64,000 bases of DNA from assembly GCA_045638265.1 (NCBI GenBank), contig JAZUBA010000050.1, positions 48,523 through 112,522 of the forward strand, read 5' to 3'. Both the position numbers and the translations under genes were made by a program. Position 1 is the stretch's first letter; each line of letters begins with the position of its first letter. Source of the stretch: RGIG4140 sp045638265 (GTDB lineage Bacteria; Pseudomonadota; Alphaproteobacteria; CAAHEQ01; UBA3637). This document shows positions 35,458-43,461 of this stretch, piece after piece. The notes below the pieces were generated by a model that saw only the letters and a program-made list of their open reading frames with translations, searched no databases and was not told the origin of the DNA.

Positions 35458-36648
35458 ATGCAACAAGATACAAACGAACGTGGCCGCTCATTAACAGAAA
35501 TGTTGGGTGTTTTAGCTGTTATTGGCGTCCTTTCAATTGGTGGAATTCAAGGTTATCGTTATGCTATGAATAAATACCGTGCCAATAATGTATTAAATGA
35601 AATCAATATGGCATCACATCAACTATCAACTATATTGTTGACATCAATGGAAGAACAAAAGGTTATTTCATTAGGTAATCCCTATGATAACGGAACAATC
35701 AGAACAGAAAATTATCCGTTTGATTATGGGTGTGGCAATTATGATAGTTTAGAACGGGCTTGTCAACAAGCTGAGGAAGGATATTGGATGACTATCGGTG
35801 GTATTGAACAAAATCTCTGTCAAAATATACTTTCAAATTCAGAACATTTACCTTATTTTGTTGAACAACGTCTTAATGAGGAAACAGTAACAGATGATTC
35901 AATTTGCGAAGAAGATAATGAAATTATGTTGTTATTCAACTCAAATGGTTCAGGTGAATTGGCTCCTGATGTTAGTAATAAAGAACTGACGGATGTTGAT
36001 TGTCCAATCAATACATCAGTTGATGGTCTGGGTGGATATGCTGTAACAGAAATGGATAAAATATCCGGAAAAATGATGGATTGCCATTGCACAAAAATGA
36101 ATACAAAATACGATGGCGATGGTATATGTGTTGCATTACCTGAAAAATGTAAATCAAACAATGATTGTAATAAAGGTGATTATTGTGATATTACAAGTTA
36201 CGGTAGCTCCAATTGTATGACAAATACAACCAGTATCACTGGAATATGCCGAAATGCAAAAGCCGATATCAGACCCGCCCCATCTAACAACTCATCTCCA
36301 TTTATTGTTTCTGAACACAAAATGATGTGGTGGGGTGCTAAAAACTTCTGTCAAGCATTGAAAAAAACATTAGTTGAAGTAAATGATTTTGAATGTGCCC
36401 ATTCAATCTGCCGAAGCGGATGTACCGCCAAAAGCGGGTATTGTCATGAAGATACATCAATAAGTGTATCAACCAAAAGTTCAACGAATATTTCTCCTGT
36501 TATGCAAGAATTAAAAAAGGCATTTAGTAGTACATACGGTTGGACAAATTCCAGTTATACCAGTTGTAATCCGTACTTTGTTTATTTTTTTGAAGGATAC
36601 ATCTATACAAATGGACCAAATCGTACACATCCTGCCATATGCAAGTAG
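35458..36648 (+). CDS. Pilin-like surface protein with lectin-like C-terminus (locus P2)
   Basis: 396 residues with a short 9-residue leader ending ERG, then RSLTEMLGVLAVIGVLSIGG: prepilin-type cleavage with Glu at +5. The pilin region is YRYAMNKYRANNVLNEIN, YPFDYGCG (residues 30-170). A cysteine-rich linker with CKSNNDCNKGDYCDI is followed by the C-terminal module MMWWGAKNFCQALKKTLVEV, DFECAHS, AICK. That module is closely similar to the second module of P1. GAGAAG is a weak ribosome site. It is probably surface-exposed, with the C-terminus as the binding part. The pilus machinery is not in the window. Confidence 0.82.
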   Translation: MQQDTNERGRSLTEMLGVLAVIGVLSIGGIQGYRYAMNKYRANNVLNEINMASHQLSTILLTSMEEQKVISLGNPYDNGTIRTENYPFDYGCGNYDSLERACQQAEEGYWMTIGGIEQNLCQNILSNSEHLPYFVEQRLNEETVTDDSICEEDNEIMLLFNSNGSGELAPDVSNKELTDVDCPINTSVDGLGGYAVTEMDKISGKMMDCHCTKMNTKYDGDGICVALPEKCKSNNDCNKGDYCDITSYGSSNCMTNTTSITGICRNAKADIRPAPSNNSSPFIVSEHKMMWWGAKNFCQALKKTLVEVNDFECAHSICRSGCTAKSGYCHEDTSISVSTKSSTNISPVMQELKKAFSSTYGWTNSSYTSCNPYFVYFFEGYIYTNGPNRTHPAICK

Positions 36649-36763
36649 TTTGATGAATACGCAACGGTTAACAATTCTCCCCACCTCTCTTTTACAACCC
36701 CTATTCCTTACTTTGGCATTGGATTTTACAAATTTCATCATCCCCTACTCTTTTTTATCCACA

Positions 36764-36805
36764 TAAAAAAACACCCTCTTTCCAATCAGGAAAAAGGGCG
36801 TTTTT
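36764..36805 (-). terminator. Rho-independent terminator of the rpsF operon
   Basis: On the minus strand CGCCCTTTTTCC pairs imperfectly with GGAAAGAGGGTG and is followed by Ts. A-runs on the other side suggest it may also serve P2. Confidence 0.75.
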
Positions 36806-36826
36806 GTGTCTGTATCCAGTCGTGAA

Positions 36827-37357
36827 TTATTCAGCAACTGTTTCTTGAGCTTGTGCAGCAACGGCTGCTTCAGCTTCTTTTTTAGCTTTTGTAACAGCAC
36901 GTTTGGCTTCTTCAGCTGAACGAGCAATGTTAACACGAACTGTTTGTGCTACGTCTGGGTGTAAGGACAAACGAACATCAAAAATACCTAAATTTTTGAA
37001 CGGTTGACCTAAATCAATTTGACGGCGTTCAATTTTAAAGCCTGCTTCACGAATAGAATCGCAAATATCACGCATTGTAACTGAACCGTATAATTGACCT
37101 GTTTCAGCAGCTTGACGAATGATTACAACTGATAAACCAGCCATTTTTTGAGCCATATCTTCGGCTTCTGATTTTAATTTTAAGTTGTAAGCTTCATATT
37201 CTTTACGTTTTGATTCAAATAAAGCCAAATTGTCTTTTGTTTTACGCAAAGCTTTCTTTTGCGGTAACAAATAGTTGCGGGCATATCCGTTTTTAACGTT
37301 AACAACGTCACCCATTTGACCTAAACGTTCAATTCTTTCTAATAAAATTACTTCCAT
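36827..37357 (-). CDS. rplI: 50S ribosomal protein L9
   Basis: 176 residues. The N-terminal rRNA-binding domain is clear (MEVILLERIERLGQMGDVVNVKNGYARNYLLPQKKA, here split at the conserved glycines). A connecting helix and the C-terminal domain follow, with TGQLYGSVT and LGQPFKNLGIFDVRLSLHPDV. An Ala/Lys/Glu-rich tail (last ~25 residues) extends beyond the minimal L9, as in many alphaproteobacteria. GGAGG precedes the start. Third gene of rpsF-rpsR-rplI. Confidence 0.97.
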   Translation of the reverse strand: MEVILLERIERLGQMGDVVNVKNGYARNYLLPQKKALRKTKDNLALFESKRKEYEAYNLKLKSEAEDMAQKMAGLSVVIIRQAAETGQLYGSVTMRDICDSIREAGFKIERRQIDLGQPFKNLGIFDVRLSLHPDVAQTVRVNIARSAEEAKRAVTKAKKEAEAAVAAQAQETVAE

Positions 37358-37371
37358 TTAATCCTCCATTA

Positions 37372-37602
37372 TTAATCAGCGACAAACGGCAGTAATGCTA
37401 AAAAGCGAGCACGTTTAACTGCTTTTGACAAAGCACGTTGGTGTTTTGCACAGTTGGCAGATACACGAGCCGGTACCATTTTACCACGTTCTGAAAGAAA
37501 ATGGCTCAATGTTTTGACGTCTTTGTAATCAATGTCTGAAACATTGTTTGCACAGAATTGGCATGTTTTTTTATGCCGATAAAAAGAACCTTTTTCAGCC
37601 AT
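37372..37602 (-). CDS. rpsR: 30S ribosomal protein S18
   Basis: 76 residues with the S18 core: C..C near the start (KKTCQFCANN), DIDYKDVKTLSHFLSERGKM, VPARVSANCAKHQRALSKAVKRARFLALLPF. It forms a heterodimer with S6 on the small-subunit platform. AAGGAG precedes the ATG, which overlaps the rpsF stop by one base (TAATG). Confidence 0.97.
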   Translation of the reverse strand: MAEKGSFYRHKKTCQFCANNVSDIDYKDVKTLSHFLSERGKMVPARVSANCAKHQRALSKAVKRARFLALLPFVAD

Positions 37603-37979
37603 TACATATCTCCTTCAATTTCAACTTCGTATTTGTCTTCGGATTTAGCTTTGCGTGATTTCGGTTCCATCATAACAGACGGACCTTCTTCTAAAGCTTC
37701 AACTTTAACTGTTAAATAACGTAACAAATTTTCATCCAAACGCATTAAACGTTCCATTTCAACAACGGCAGCTGCCGGTGCATCAATGTTGATTAATGTG
37801 TAATAACCTTTACGGTTTTTGTTGATTTTGTAGGCTAATGTACGTAAGCCCCAGTTTTCACGTTTTGAAACTTTACCACCGTTATTTTCAATAACAGAAA
37901 CGTATTTGTCTGTTAATTCAGTAACTTTTGCAGGTGTCAAGTCTTGACGTGCAATAAATACATTTTCATAAAAAGGCAT
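37602..37979 (-). CDS. rpsF: 30S ribosomal protein S6
   Basis: 125 residues: YENVFIARQDLTPAKVTEL, then GGKVSKRENWGLRTLAYKINKNRKGYYTLINIDAP and LRLDENLLRYLTVKV. The acidic/basic tail is normal for S6. AAGGA lies before the ATG. First gene of the ribosomal operon, after a ~110-nt leader with a structured region. Confidence 0.97.
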   Translation of the reverse strand: MPFYENVFIARQDLTPAKVTELTDKYVSVIENNGGKVSKRENWGLRTLAYKINKNRKGYYTLINIDAPAAAVVEMERLMRLDENLLRYLTVKVEALEEGPSVMMEPKSRKAKSEDKYEVEIEGDM

Positions 37980-38048
37980 AATATTTTCCTTCTGGTTTTC
38001 TCGCCTCTGTTAAAACACATATTCCCCATGAATATATGCCCGAGGTAT

Positions 38049-38093
38049 AGCCCTTGTCCGATTGCAAGAGCAAGGATTTAATCGGAACAGCGT
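38049..38093 (-). promoter_or_regulatory. Structured rpsF leader, candidate S6:S18 autoregulatory RNA
   Basis: On the minus strand TCCGATT pairs with AATCGGA. Within its loop CCTTG can pair with CAAGG just downstream, giving a pseudoknot-like fold. S6:S18 leaders in other bacteria carry CCG-containing stems ahead of rpsF; the match here is by position and gross shape only. Confidence 0.45.
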
Positions 38094-38095
38094 TT

Positions 38096-38123
38096 ATTAT
38101 ACACTTATTTTTTTAAAAATCAA
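38096..38123 (-). promoter_or_regulatory. Promoter of rpsF operon
   Basis: On the minus strand TTGATT, a 16-bp spacer and TATAAT. Confidence 0.8.
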
Positions 38124-38142
38124 GTATTTTTTTAAACAATCC

Positions 38143-39522
38143 TTATTTTTTCTTTTTGCTGTCCGTTGATTCGCTTTCAACAAACTCTTCACCCATTTGA
38201 TATAATTTTTTACGTGTTTCTTCATCAAATGTATCAACTTCATCAGACAAATCAGAAACATCAGAATTTTGAACTTCAACAGGCTCTTGTGCTTTATTCA
38301 TTCTATCCAACATATCATCATGTGATGTATCGCATTCTTTTTTACCGACATATGGCAATGTAACATCAACCAATGACGGGGCGTAATAGTTAATGGTATC
38401 GCATTCTTGTGCATTAAACGTTAAATGATAAGGCAAAATACGGGGTTTATCCGGCATCAAACGCTTTTTCATTTCATCAAACGTTAAATTTTGGGTGATA
38501 TTATGCTCTTTACAAAAAGTAAGACACAGCGATGTTTTATATAAATTCAAAATAATACGATCATTCGGAAATTTCAGAACAACACCGGCTTTATGTATCT
38601 CTGTTACCGTTCCCCGATTAGGCAGGTTATCCCCTTCGGTAACACTGTATGTCTCACCGGCCTTATCTTGCAAAACAGCACGCATACCGTCTACTTCCAA
38701 CAACAAATAAGGTTTCTCAACAAATTTTGATTCCTCCTTTAATGCCGTACCACATTGACAGGATAATTCATCACTCGTATATGTTTTGACTGTTTCCAAA
38801 GATATTTTTTCACACGAATACATTTTTTGCTGCATCATATCTTTGGCTTCCTGAACACTGATTTTTCCCTGTTTTGCCAAATGATACAATCCTAAATTTT
38901 CCTGTGCCGATTCACAACCAAGCAAAATAGCACGCCAAATGTGATTAAAAGCTTCTTTTGTATTTTCAACTTTACCGTCCGATGCCATATATAACAATAT
39001 TCCGCTGATATGATTTGCCAACGCCGAGCGATTCTCACTGGCAGATTGCAGATAAGTTTTGTATTTTTCATCATTGTTTTTCAGATAATGAATAGCAAAT
39101 GTTTCAGCAATCATTCCCTTTTCTTCCACACCTAAATCACCGGCTTCAATGGCTTGATTAACAAGTTTAAAAGCTTGATTAATATCGCCCTTACGTGCTG
39201 TTTGAACGGCTTTATATACCAATGCAGGACCATATCCGGTTGCATAGGCTTTTTGACAATACATGTCATGATATAAATGATTCGGATAGCGTTTACAAAT
39301 TTCATACAATGCCCGTTTTGATTTTTTTTGACTGGCATACGGCGCCCACCTGCTCCACGTTAATTTTTCATCATTAAATCCACATTCATCAAAAATGCGA
39401 ATATCATCGGTTTTTCCCGAGTCGTAATCTAAAATGAGTTTCGTACACGTTTCGTAATCCGTTTCAGCAAAAACAATACCGGAAATACCTATAAATAAAA
39501 ATGTTAATAAAAAATAACGCAT
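38143..39522 (-). CDS. Secreted hypothetical protein with Sel1/TPR-like helices
   Basis: ATG 39522 is chosen because AAGGA lies 6 bp upstream and it yields a clean signal peptide (MRYFLLTFLFIGISGIVFAE). The 459-residue protein then has repeated helical pairs such as ALVYKAVQTARKGDINQAFKLVNQA and HIWRAILLGCESAQENLGLYHLAKQGK, reminiscent of Sel1/TPR repeats. A Cys-containing middle (YSCEKI, ELSCQCGTAL) precedes a KOW/SH3-like stretch (GDNLPNRGTVTEIHKAGVVL). The tail is acidic then lysine-rich. Periplasmic; function unknown. Confidence 0.7.
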   Translation of the reverse strand: MRYFLLTFLFIGISGIVFAETDYETCTKLILDYDSGKTDDIRIFDECGFNDEKLTWSRWAPYASQKKSKRALYEICKRYPNHLYHDMYCQKAYATGYGPALVYKAVQTARKGDINQAFKLVNQAIEAGDLGVEEKGMIAETFAIHYLKNNDEKYKTYLQSASENRSALANHISGILLYMASDGKVENTKEAFNHIWRAILLGCESAQENLGLYHLAKQGKISVQEAKDMMQQKMYSCEKISLETVKTYTSDELSCQCGTALKEESKFVEKPYLLLEVDGMRAVLQDKAGETYSVTEGDNLPNRGTVTEIHKAGVVLKFPNDRIILNLYKTSLCLTFCKEHNITQNLTFDEMKKRLMPDKPRILPYHLTFNAQECDTINYYAPSLVDVTLPYVGKKECDTSHDDMLDRMNKAQEPVEVQNSDVSDLSDEVDTFDEETRKKLYQMGEEFVESESTDSKKKK

Positions 39523-39655
39523 TTTAAATCCTTTCATCTCTTTTTTTTCATACCAAAACATTTATTAATTGGCAAGCAAAAAAATCACTCTTGACTTTTA
39601 TTATAATATTCGTTATCTTTATAAATTATCAATATCAACTTAAAAGGAGGGCGTC

Positions 39656-40078
39656 ATGACATTTATTGTTTTACCACCAGACTACAAACCGTCTGTTGAC
39701 GAAGAATATATGAATGAACAACAATTGGAGTATTTCCGTCGCAAATTGCAAGCTTGGAAAGACGAGTTACTGAAAGAATCGGAATGCACTTTACAGGACT
39801 TAAAAGAAACAAGTTTGCACGAAGCTGATCCCAATGATCGTGCCAGCAGTGAAACAGATCAATTTTTGGAGTTGCGTACGCGTGACAGAATGCGTAAGTT
39901 AATTAAAAAAATTGACAGTGCTTTAAAACGAATCGCCGACGGATCTTACGGTTATTGTGAAGAAACCGGCGAACCTATCGGTTTAGGTCGTTTAGAAGCT
40001 CGTCCGGTTACAACGTTGTGTATTGAAGCACAGGAAAGACACGAGAAAAACGAAAAAGTTTATGCAGATGACAAATAA
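39656..40078 (+). CDS. dksA: RNA polymerase-binding transcription factor DksA
   Basis: 140 residues. A coiled-coil region carries DPNDRASSETDQFLELRTRDRMRKL (the tip residues D-x-x-D/A are seen as DPNDRAS). The C-terminal zinc-finger-like part reads YGYCEETGEPIGLGRLEARP then TTLCIEAQE. Only two of the four classic cysteines remain, as in alphaproteobacterial DksA. It works with ppGpp at rRNA and amino-acid promoters. AGGAGG precedes the ATG. It overlaps the following maf gene. Confidence 0.94.
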   Translation: MTFIVLPPDYKPSVDEEYMNEQQLEYFRRKLQAWKDELLKESECTLQDLKETSLHEADPNDRASSETDQFLELRTRDRMRKLIKKIDSALKRIADGSYGYCEETGEPIGLGRLEARPVTTLCIEAQERHEKNEKVYADDK

Positions 40079-40658
40079 TTTTTGGCAACTTAAAGAAGGG
40101 TTTATTTTAGCCTCCGGTTCGCCACAACGTAAAGCGTTGTTAGAACAGGTACACTTATATCCGGATATGATTGTTTCACCGGATATAAATGAAGATATGC
40201 TCAAAAATGAATTGCCTGCACAATACGTTAAACGAATTGCCGTTGAAAAGGCGAAAGCCGTTGCTCAACAACATCCGAACAGATGTATTTTAGCGGCAGA
40301 TACAATTTTGGCGGTCGGACGAAGAATCATCCGAAAAGCCAAAACGGAAGATGAAGCACGAGCCCATTTAGATTTACTTTCCGGCAGACGTCATCGGGTT
40401 ATTACCGGATTATGCGTCATTACTCCCAACGGAAAAATCATTGCTCGTGTTTCATCAACCATTATTATAATGAAACATTTATCTGATGAAGATAAATCAT
40501 TCATTTTAAAAGCAAACGAATGGCAAAACGTTGCTGGTTACAAAATTGAAGGCATCATTTCGGCATTTGTAAAAAAAATGATTGGCTCCTACGACAGCGT
40601 TGTCGGTTTACCGGTTTATGAAACGGTACATATTTTGCGTGGAATTTCCAATTTATGA
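40062..40658 (+). CDS. maf: Maf-family nucleotide pyrophosphatase
   Basis: About 198 residues. Maf proteins hydrolyse (modified) nucleoside triphosphates. Motifs: FILASGSPQRKALL near the start, EKAKAVAQQ, ILAADTILAV with the catalytic Asp, LLSGRRHRVITGLCVI, and GYKIEGIISAFVKKMIGSYDSVVGLPVYE. The start is uncertain: ATG 40062 and 40068 are both inside the dksA end and have no strong ribosome site. Gene order maf-rng-yacG is conserved in alphaproteobacteria. The stop shares ATGA with the next gene. Confidence 0.9.
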   Translation: MQMTNNFWQLKEGFILASGSPQRKALLEQVHLYPDMIVSPDINEDMLKNELPAQYVKRIAVEKAKAVAQQHPNRCILAADTILAVGRRIIRKAKTEDEARAHLDLLSGRRHRVITGLCVITPNGKIIARVSSTIIIMKHLSDEDKSFILKANEWQNVAGYKIEGIISAFVKKMIGSYDSVVGLPVYETVHILRGISNL

Positions 40659-41602
40659 AATTAATAGAAAAAAACTACGATAACATTTATATTGCAGGTT
40701 TGTTTGACACTCATAACAAACCATTTTTATTCAAAATTCAACGTGTTAACGCCCTAAATTACGGCGAAATTACAACAGGTAAAATCACACATAAAAATAC
40801 TACGTTAGGTGGTTATTTTATTGAAACAGAAAAAAAGCAACCTATCTTTGTTCCAACACATAAAAAATTTTCCATCGGAGAAACTGTAACCGTTCATGTT
40901 ACAAAAGAAGCACGTTTAGGAAAAGATGCGACAGGAATTATAAGCGATAAATCTGATAAATCAGCCACACTATCCGATATTCTTTTTCAGTTTGACACAA
41001 TAGATAAATCAACCGAAAACGAAAACTTCGTATTAGTAGAAGCTATAGAAGAAGCACTGGAATGTAATATTACTTTTGCAGACGGTGCCAAAATACGGCT
41101 TGAAAGAACAAATGTTTGTTGGACATTTGATGTCGATTCGGCACAATCAACCCAGCCCTTAATGCAACTCAATGAAATGGCTTGTCCAATCATTGCCAAT
41201 CATATCATGCTGAAAAATTTGTCTGGTTTAATTCTGATTGATTTTGCCGGATATAAAGCGCCCAAAGATGAAGAAAAATATCTTCTCATGCTACATCAAT
41301 ATTTATACAATGATCCGCGTACAAAAATTTTTGGTTTTACAAAAACAAAATTATGCGAAATCAGACGAACACGCACAACTGCGTCTTTATTTGACATATT
41401 TTTAACACCGGAAGGCAAAAAGAATCCGACATTCTTGTGTATGGAAATTGAAGACAGATTAAACAATCGTTTTACTTCAATACCGGAATTACATATTCAT
41501 CCAAGTGTGTTACCTCATTTAAGCCCCAAAATTAGAAATCAATGCATTATCAAAACAGATGGCAATTTGCAAGAAGATGAATATATGTTAAAAGGAGAAT
41601 AA
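40655..41602 (+). CDS. Short RNase E/G-family protein
   Basis: 315 residues, shorter than RNase G (~490). An S1-like N-terminal part is followed by the RNase E/G catalytic-domain remnants LSGLILIDFAGYKAP (first metal Asp), DPRTKIFGFTKTKLCEIRRTRT (second Asp region) and TASLFDIFL. The Zn-link region and C-terminal small domain appear to be lost. Neighbours maf and yacG match the usual rng context, so it likely processes RNA, though it may be reduced. It overlaps maf by 4 bp. Confidence 0.8.
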   Translation: MKLIEKNYDNIYIAGLFDTHNKPFLFKIQRVNALNYGEITTGKITHKNTTLGGYFIETEKKQPIFVPTHKKFSIGETVTVHVTKEARLGKDATGIISDKSDKSATLSDILFQFDTIDKSTENENFVLVEAIEEALECNITFADGAKIRLERTNVCWTFDVDSAQSTQPLMQLNEMACPIIANHIMLKNLSGLILIDFAGYKAPKDEEKYLLMLHQYLYNDPRTKIFGFTKTKLCEIRRTRTTASLFDIFLTPEGKKNPTFLCMEIEDRLNNRFTSIPELHIHPSVLPHLSPKIRNQCIIKTDGNLQEDEYMLKGE

Positions 41603-41605
41603 ATT

Positions 41606-41788
41606 ATGACAAGAGAAAAAAAATGCCCTATTTGCGGTAAAGAAACAGACGAAGCATACAAACCGTTTTGCTCAAAAAAATGTGCCGACATTGATTTAGG
41701 ACGTTGGTTAAAGGGGACATACGTCATTCATACCGATGAAAAGCCCGAAGATGAAAGCATTTTAGCAAAAAATAATGAGGAAAACTAA
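41606..41788 (+). CDS. yacG: DNA gyrase inhibitor YacG
   Basis: 60 residues with a four-cysteine zinc finger: CPICGKETDEAYKPFCSKKCADIDLGRWL (cysteines at 8, 11, 24, 28), split here by the family spacing C-x2-C-x12-C-x3-C. YacG binds GyrB and inhibits DNA binding. AGGAG lies before the ATG, 3 bp after the RNase gene. Confidence 0.93.
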   Translation: MTREKKCPICGKETDEAYKPFCSKKCADIDLGRWLKGTYVIHTDEKPEDESILAKNNEEN

Positions 41789-41826
41789 ACACTTATAAAA
41801 AAGTTGTATTTTTTAGAAAAAAAAGC

Positions 41827-41855
41827 TTTACATTTTGATTTTTTTTCTGTATAAA
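41827..41855 (+). promoter_or_regulatory. Promoter of tRNA-Phe
   Basis: TTTACA, a 17-bp spacer and TATAAA, 13 bp before the tRNA. Confidence 0.82.
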
Positions 41856-41868
41856 GAATACATCGGTT

Positions 41869-41944
41869 GCCTGGGTAGCTCAGTTGGTAGAGCAAGGGAC
41901 TGAAAATCCCTGTGTCGGCGGTTCGATTCCGTCCCCAGGCACCA
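41869..41944 (+). tRNA. tRNA-Phe (GAA)
   Basis: Acceptor GCCTGGG/CCCAGGC, anticodon loop CTGAAAA on stem GGGA/TCCC (anticodon GAA), encoded CCA. Confidence 0.96.
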
Positions 41945-41947
41945 TTT

Positions 41948-41975
41948 AAAACCTCCTATTTAGGAGGTTTTTTTT
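41948..41975 (+). terminator. Rho-independent terminator of tRNA-Phe
   Basis: AAAACCTCC / GGAGGTTTT around a 6-nt loop, followed by Ts. Confidence 0.9.
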
Positions 41976-42019
41976 GTAAAACAACATTATCTTTTTTACA
42001 ACAAAATCGGATACAAATT

Positions 42020-42532
42020 ATGGTAAAAAAATTATACTGCGGTGGGGCTTTTGATTTTGACTATATGCAACCAGATTACACAATAAAAGCATCTCAAGAT
42101 TATAGAGTTACAGCAATATTAAAAGATTTAAACACATTTTTGTACGGACGAAAAAATGTTTCATTAAGTCAAAATCTGGATTATATCGGTCCATTCTATT
42201 GCGAAACAGACACAATGCGTGGAGATGATATTGTCAATACAGAATTAAGGATGATTGAAGAAGCGACAGACTGTATCTTTGTATTAGACAGAGCCAATTG
42301 TCCTGGGACAATCTGTGAATGTATCTATGCTACAACTTTAAAGAAAAACTTACATATATTTTACTTGCAAAAAAATAATGATGAAGAAACAGAAAGCGAT
42401 TTACACACATCCTGCTGGTTTCCTATTTTAAGTGCTTTAAACATCAATCCTAATAACACACAGATACACGCTTTTACATTTAAAGAAGATTTGCATTTAA
42501 AAATTGAATCATTAATCGCAAAACTCAAATAA
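42020..42532 (+). CDS. Nucleoside 2-deoxyribosyltransferase-like protein
   Basis: ATG 42020 is used; the frame extends upstream through the tRNA and cannot be coding there. The 170-residue protein begins KKLYCGGAFDFDY. The central NTELRMIEEATDCIFVLDRANCPGTICECIYATTLKKNLHIFYL pattern (strand-loop-PGT-x-CE-helix) resembles the NDT-like/YtoQ superfamily, where the Glu acts in N-glycosidic bond chemistry. The match is by pattern only. It may process modified nucleosides, as some phage-defence or salvage proteins do. Confidence 0.6.
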   Translation: MVKKLYCGGAFDFDYMQPDYTIKASQDYRVTAILKDLNTFLYGRKNVSLSQNLDYIGPFYCETDTMRGDDIVNTELRMIEEATDCIFVLDRANCPGTICECIYATTLKKNLHIFYLQKNNDEETESDLHTSCWFPILSALNINPNNTQIHAFTFKEDLHLKIESLIAKLK

Positions 42533-42621
42533 TTTTTTATCACAAAGTGGAATAATATAAACAAATGAGTATTCGGTAAAAAATTCAGTTTAAACCAAAA
42601 TAAAAAAAGGGAGTTTTTAAA

Positions 42622-43035
42622 ATGAAAGTATTTGTTTCGGGCTGTTTTGATTTATTACATAGCGGACACGTTAAATTTTTAATGGAAGCTTCAAAATTAG
42701 GCGAGTTATATGTTTCCGTCGGTTCAGATAAAACGGTCTACGAATTAAAAAACCGTCCGACCGTTTTTAACGAAAACGAACGTAAATTTATGGTGGAAGC
42801 CTTACGTTGCGTGCATCAAGCCTTTATCGGCTCCGGCAATGGCATTTTAGATTTTATTCCTGAACTGGAAAAAGTACAGCCCGATATTTTTGTCGTCAAT
42901 ACCGATGGCGATTCAGAGAAAAAAAGAGATTATATTGAAAGCAAAGGTATTCAATATATTGTTTTAAACAGAGAACCCGAAACCGGTCTCCCTGCCCGCT
43001 CCACAACGGCTTTACGGCAACAGTTGAAGAAATAA
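42622..43035 (+). CDS. Cytidylyltransferase-family nucleotidyltransferase
   Basis: 137 residues with GCFDLLHSGHVKFL at the start (HxGH-type motif of cytidylyltransferases). VGSDKTVYELKNRPTVFNENERKFMVE follows, with KPxxR-like and ENER elements, and a C-terminal RSTTALRQ in place of the usual RTxGxST (position of the ISTT motif). Family members activate glycerol-3-phosphate, phosphocholine or sugar phosphates with CTP. The substrate cannot be set here. GGGAG precedes the start. It is monocistronic and convergent with popZ. Confidence 0.82.
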   Translation: MKVFVSGCFDLLHSGHVKFLMEASKLGELYVSVGSDKTVYELKNRPTVFNENERKFMVEALRCVHQAFIGSGNGILDFIPELEKVQPDIFVVNTDGDSEKKRDYIESKGIQYIVLNREPETGLPARSTTALRQQLKK

Positions 43036-43051
43036 CAATCATTTTACTTAT

Positions 43052-43089
43052 AAAAAAAACCTGCCTTTAACAGACAGGTTTCATTTTTA
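43052..43089 (-). terminator. Bidirectional terminator between cytidylyltransferase and popZ
   Basis: AAACCTG / CAGGTTT stem with an 11-nt loop. An eight-A run on the left gives a T run on the minus strand; a weaker T-rich tail lies on the plus strand. Confidence 0.78.
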
Positions 43090-43091
43090 TT

Positions 43092-43451
43092 CTAATTTTT
43101 ATTAATGATACGTTGTACCTCTTCTCGTACAATCCGTTCCACAATATCCGGTAGGTTTTTATTCAACCAATCCTGTAAAAACGGACGCAAATCTTGTTCC
43201 ACATGCTCTTGTGTACCTGAATGAACCGGTTTAAGAGCATTCAACTGTTCTAATGCCGCTTGTGTTTTCATTTCCGTTTGAGGTGTTACTAATCGTCCGG
43301 CTGATAATTGCATTTGAGGTGTTAATTCATACACATCTTCATGAACCGGTTGAATTGGCGTTGTATTGGCTGTGTTCAAAGTTGCCGCTTCTCGTGACAA
43401 CACTTGACGGATAGATGATAAAATTTCGGCAACTGATTGTTCTTGTTGCAT
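43092..43451 (-). CDS. popZ: DUF2497 / PopZ-type polar organising protein
   Basis: ATG 43451 is chosen because AGGAG lies 7 bp upstream. The 119-residue protein has the two conserved ends of PopZ: an N-terminal helix SVAEILSSIRQVLS, and the C-terminal oligomerisation part DLRPFLQDWLNKNLPDIVER with IVREEVQRI. A Pro/Gln/Thr-rich spacer lies between. PopZ forms a polar hub that anchors the chromosome origin in alphaproteobacteria. Its position after tolC is typical of the order tolC-popZ-valS; valS is not present here. Confidence 0.85.
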   Translation of the reverse strand: MQQEQSVAEILSSIRQVLSREAATLNTANTTPIQPVHEDVYELTPQMQLSAGRLVTPQTEMKTQAALEQLNALKPVHSGTQEHVEQDLRPFLQDWLNKNLPDIVERIVREEVQRIINKN

Positions 43452-43461
43452 AACACACTCC

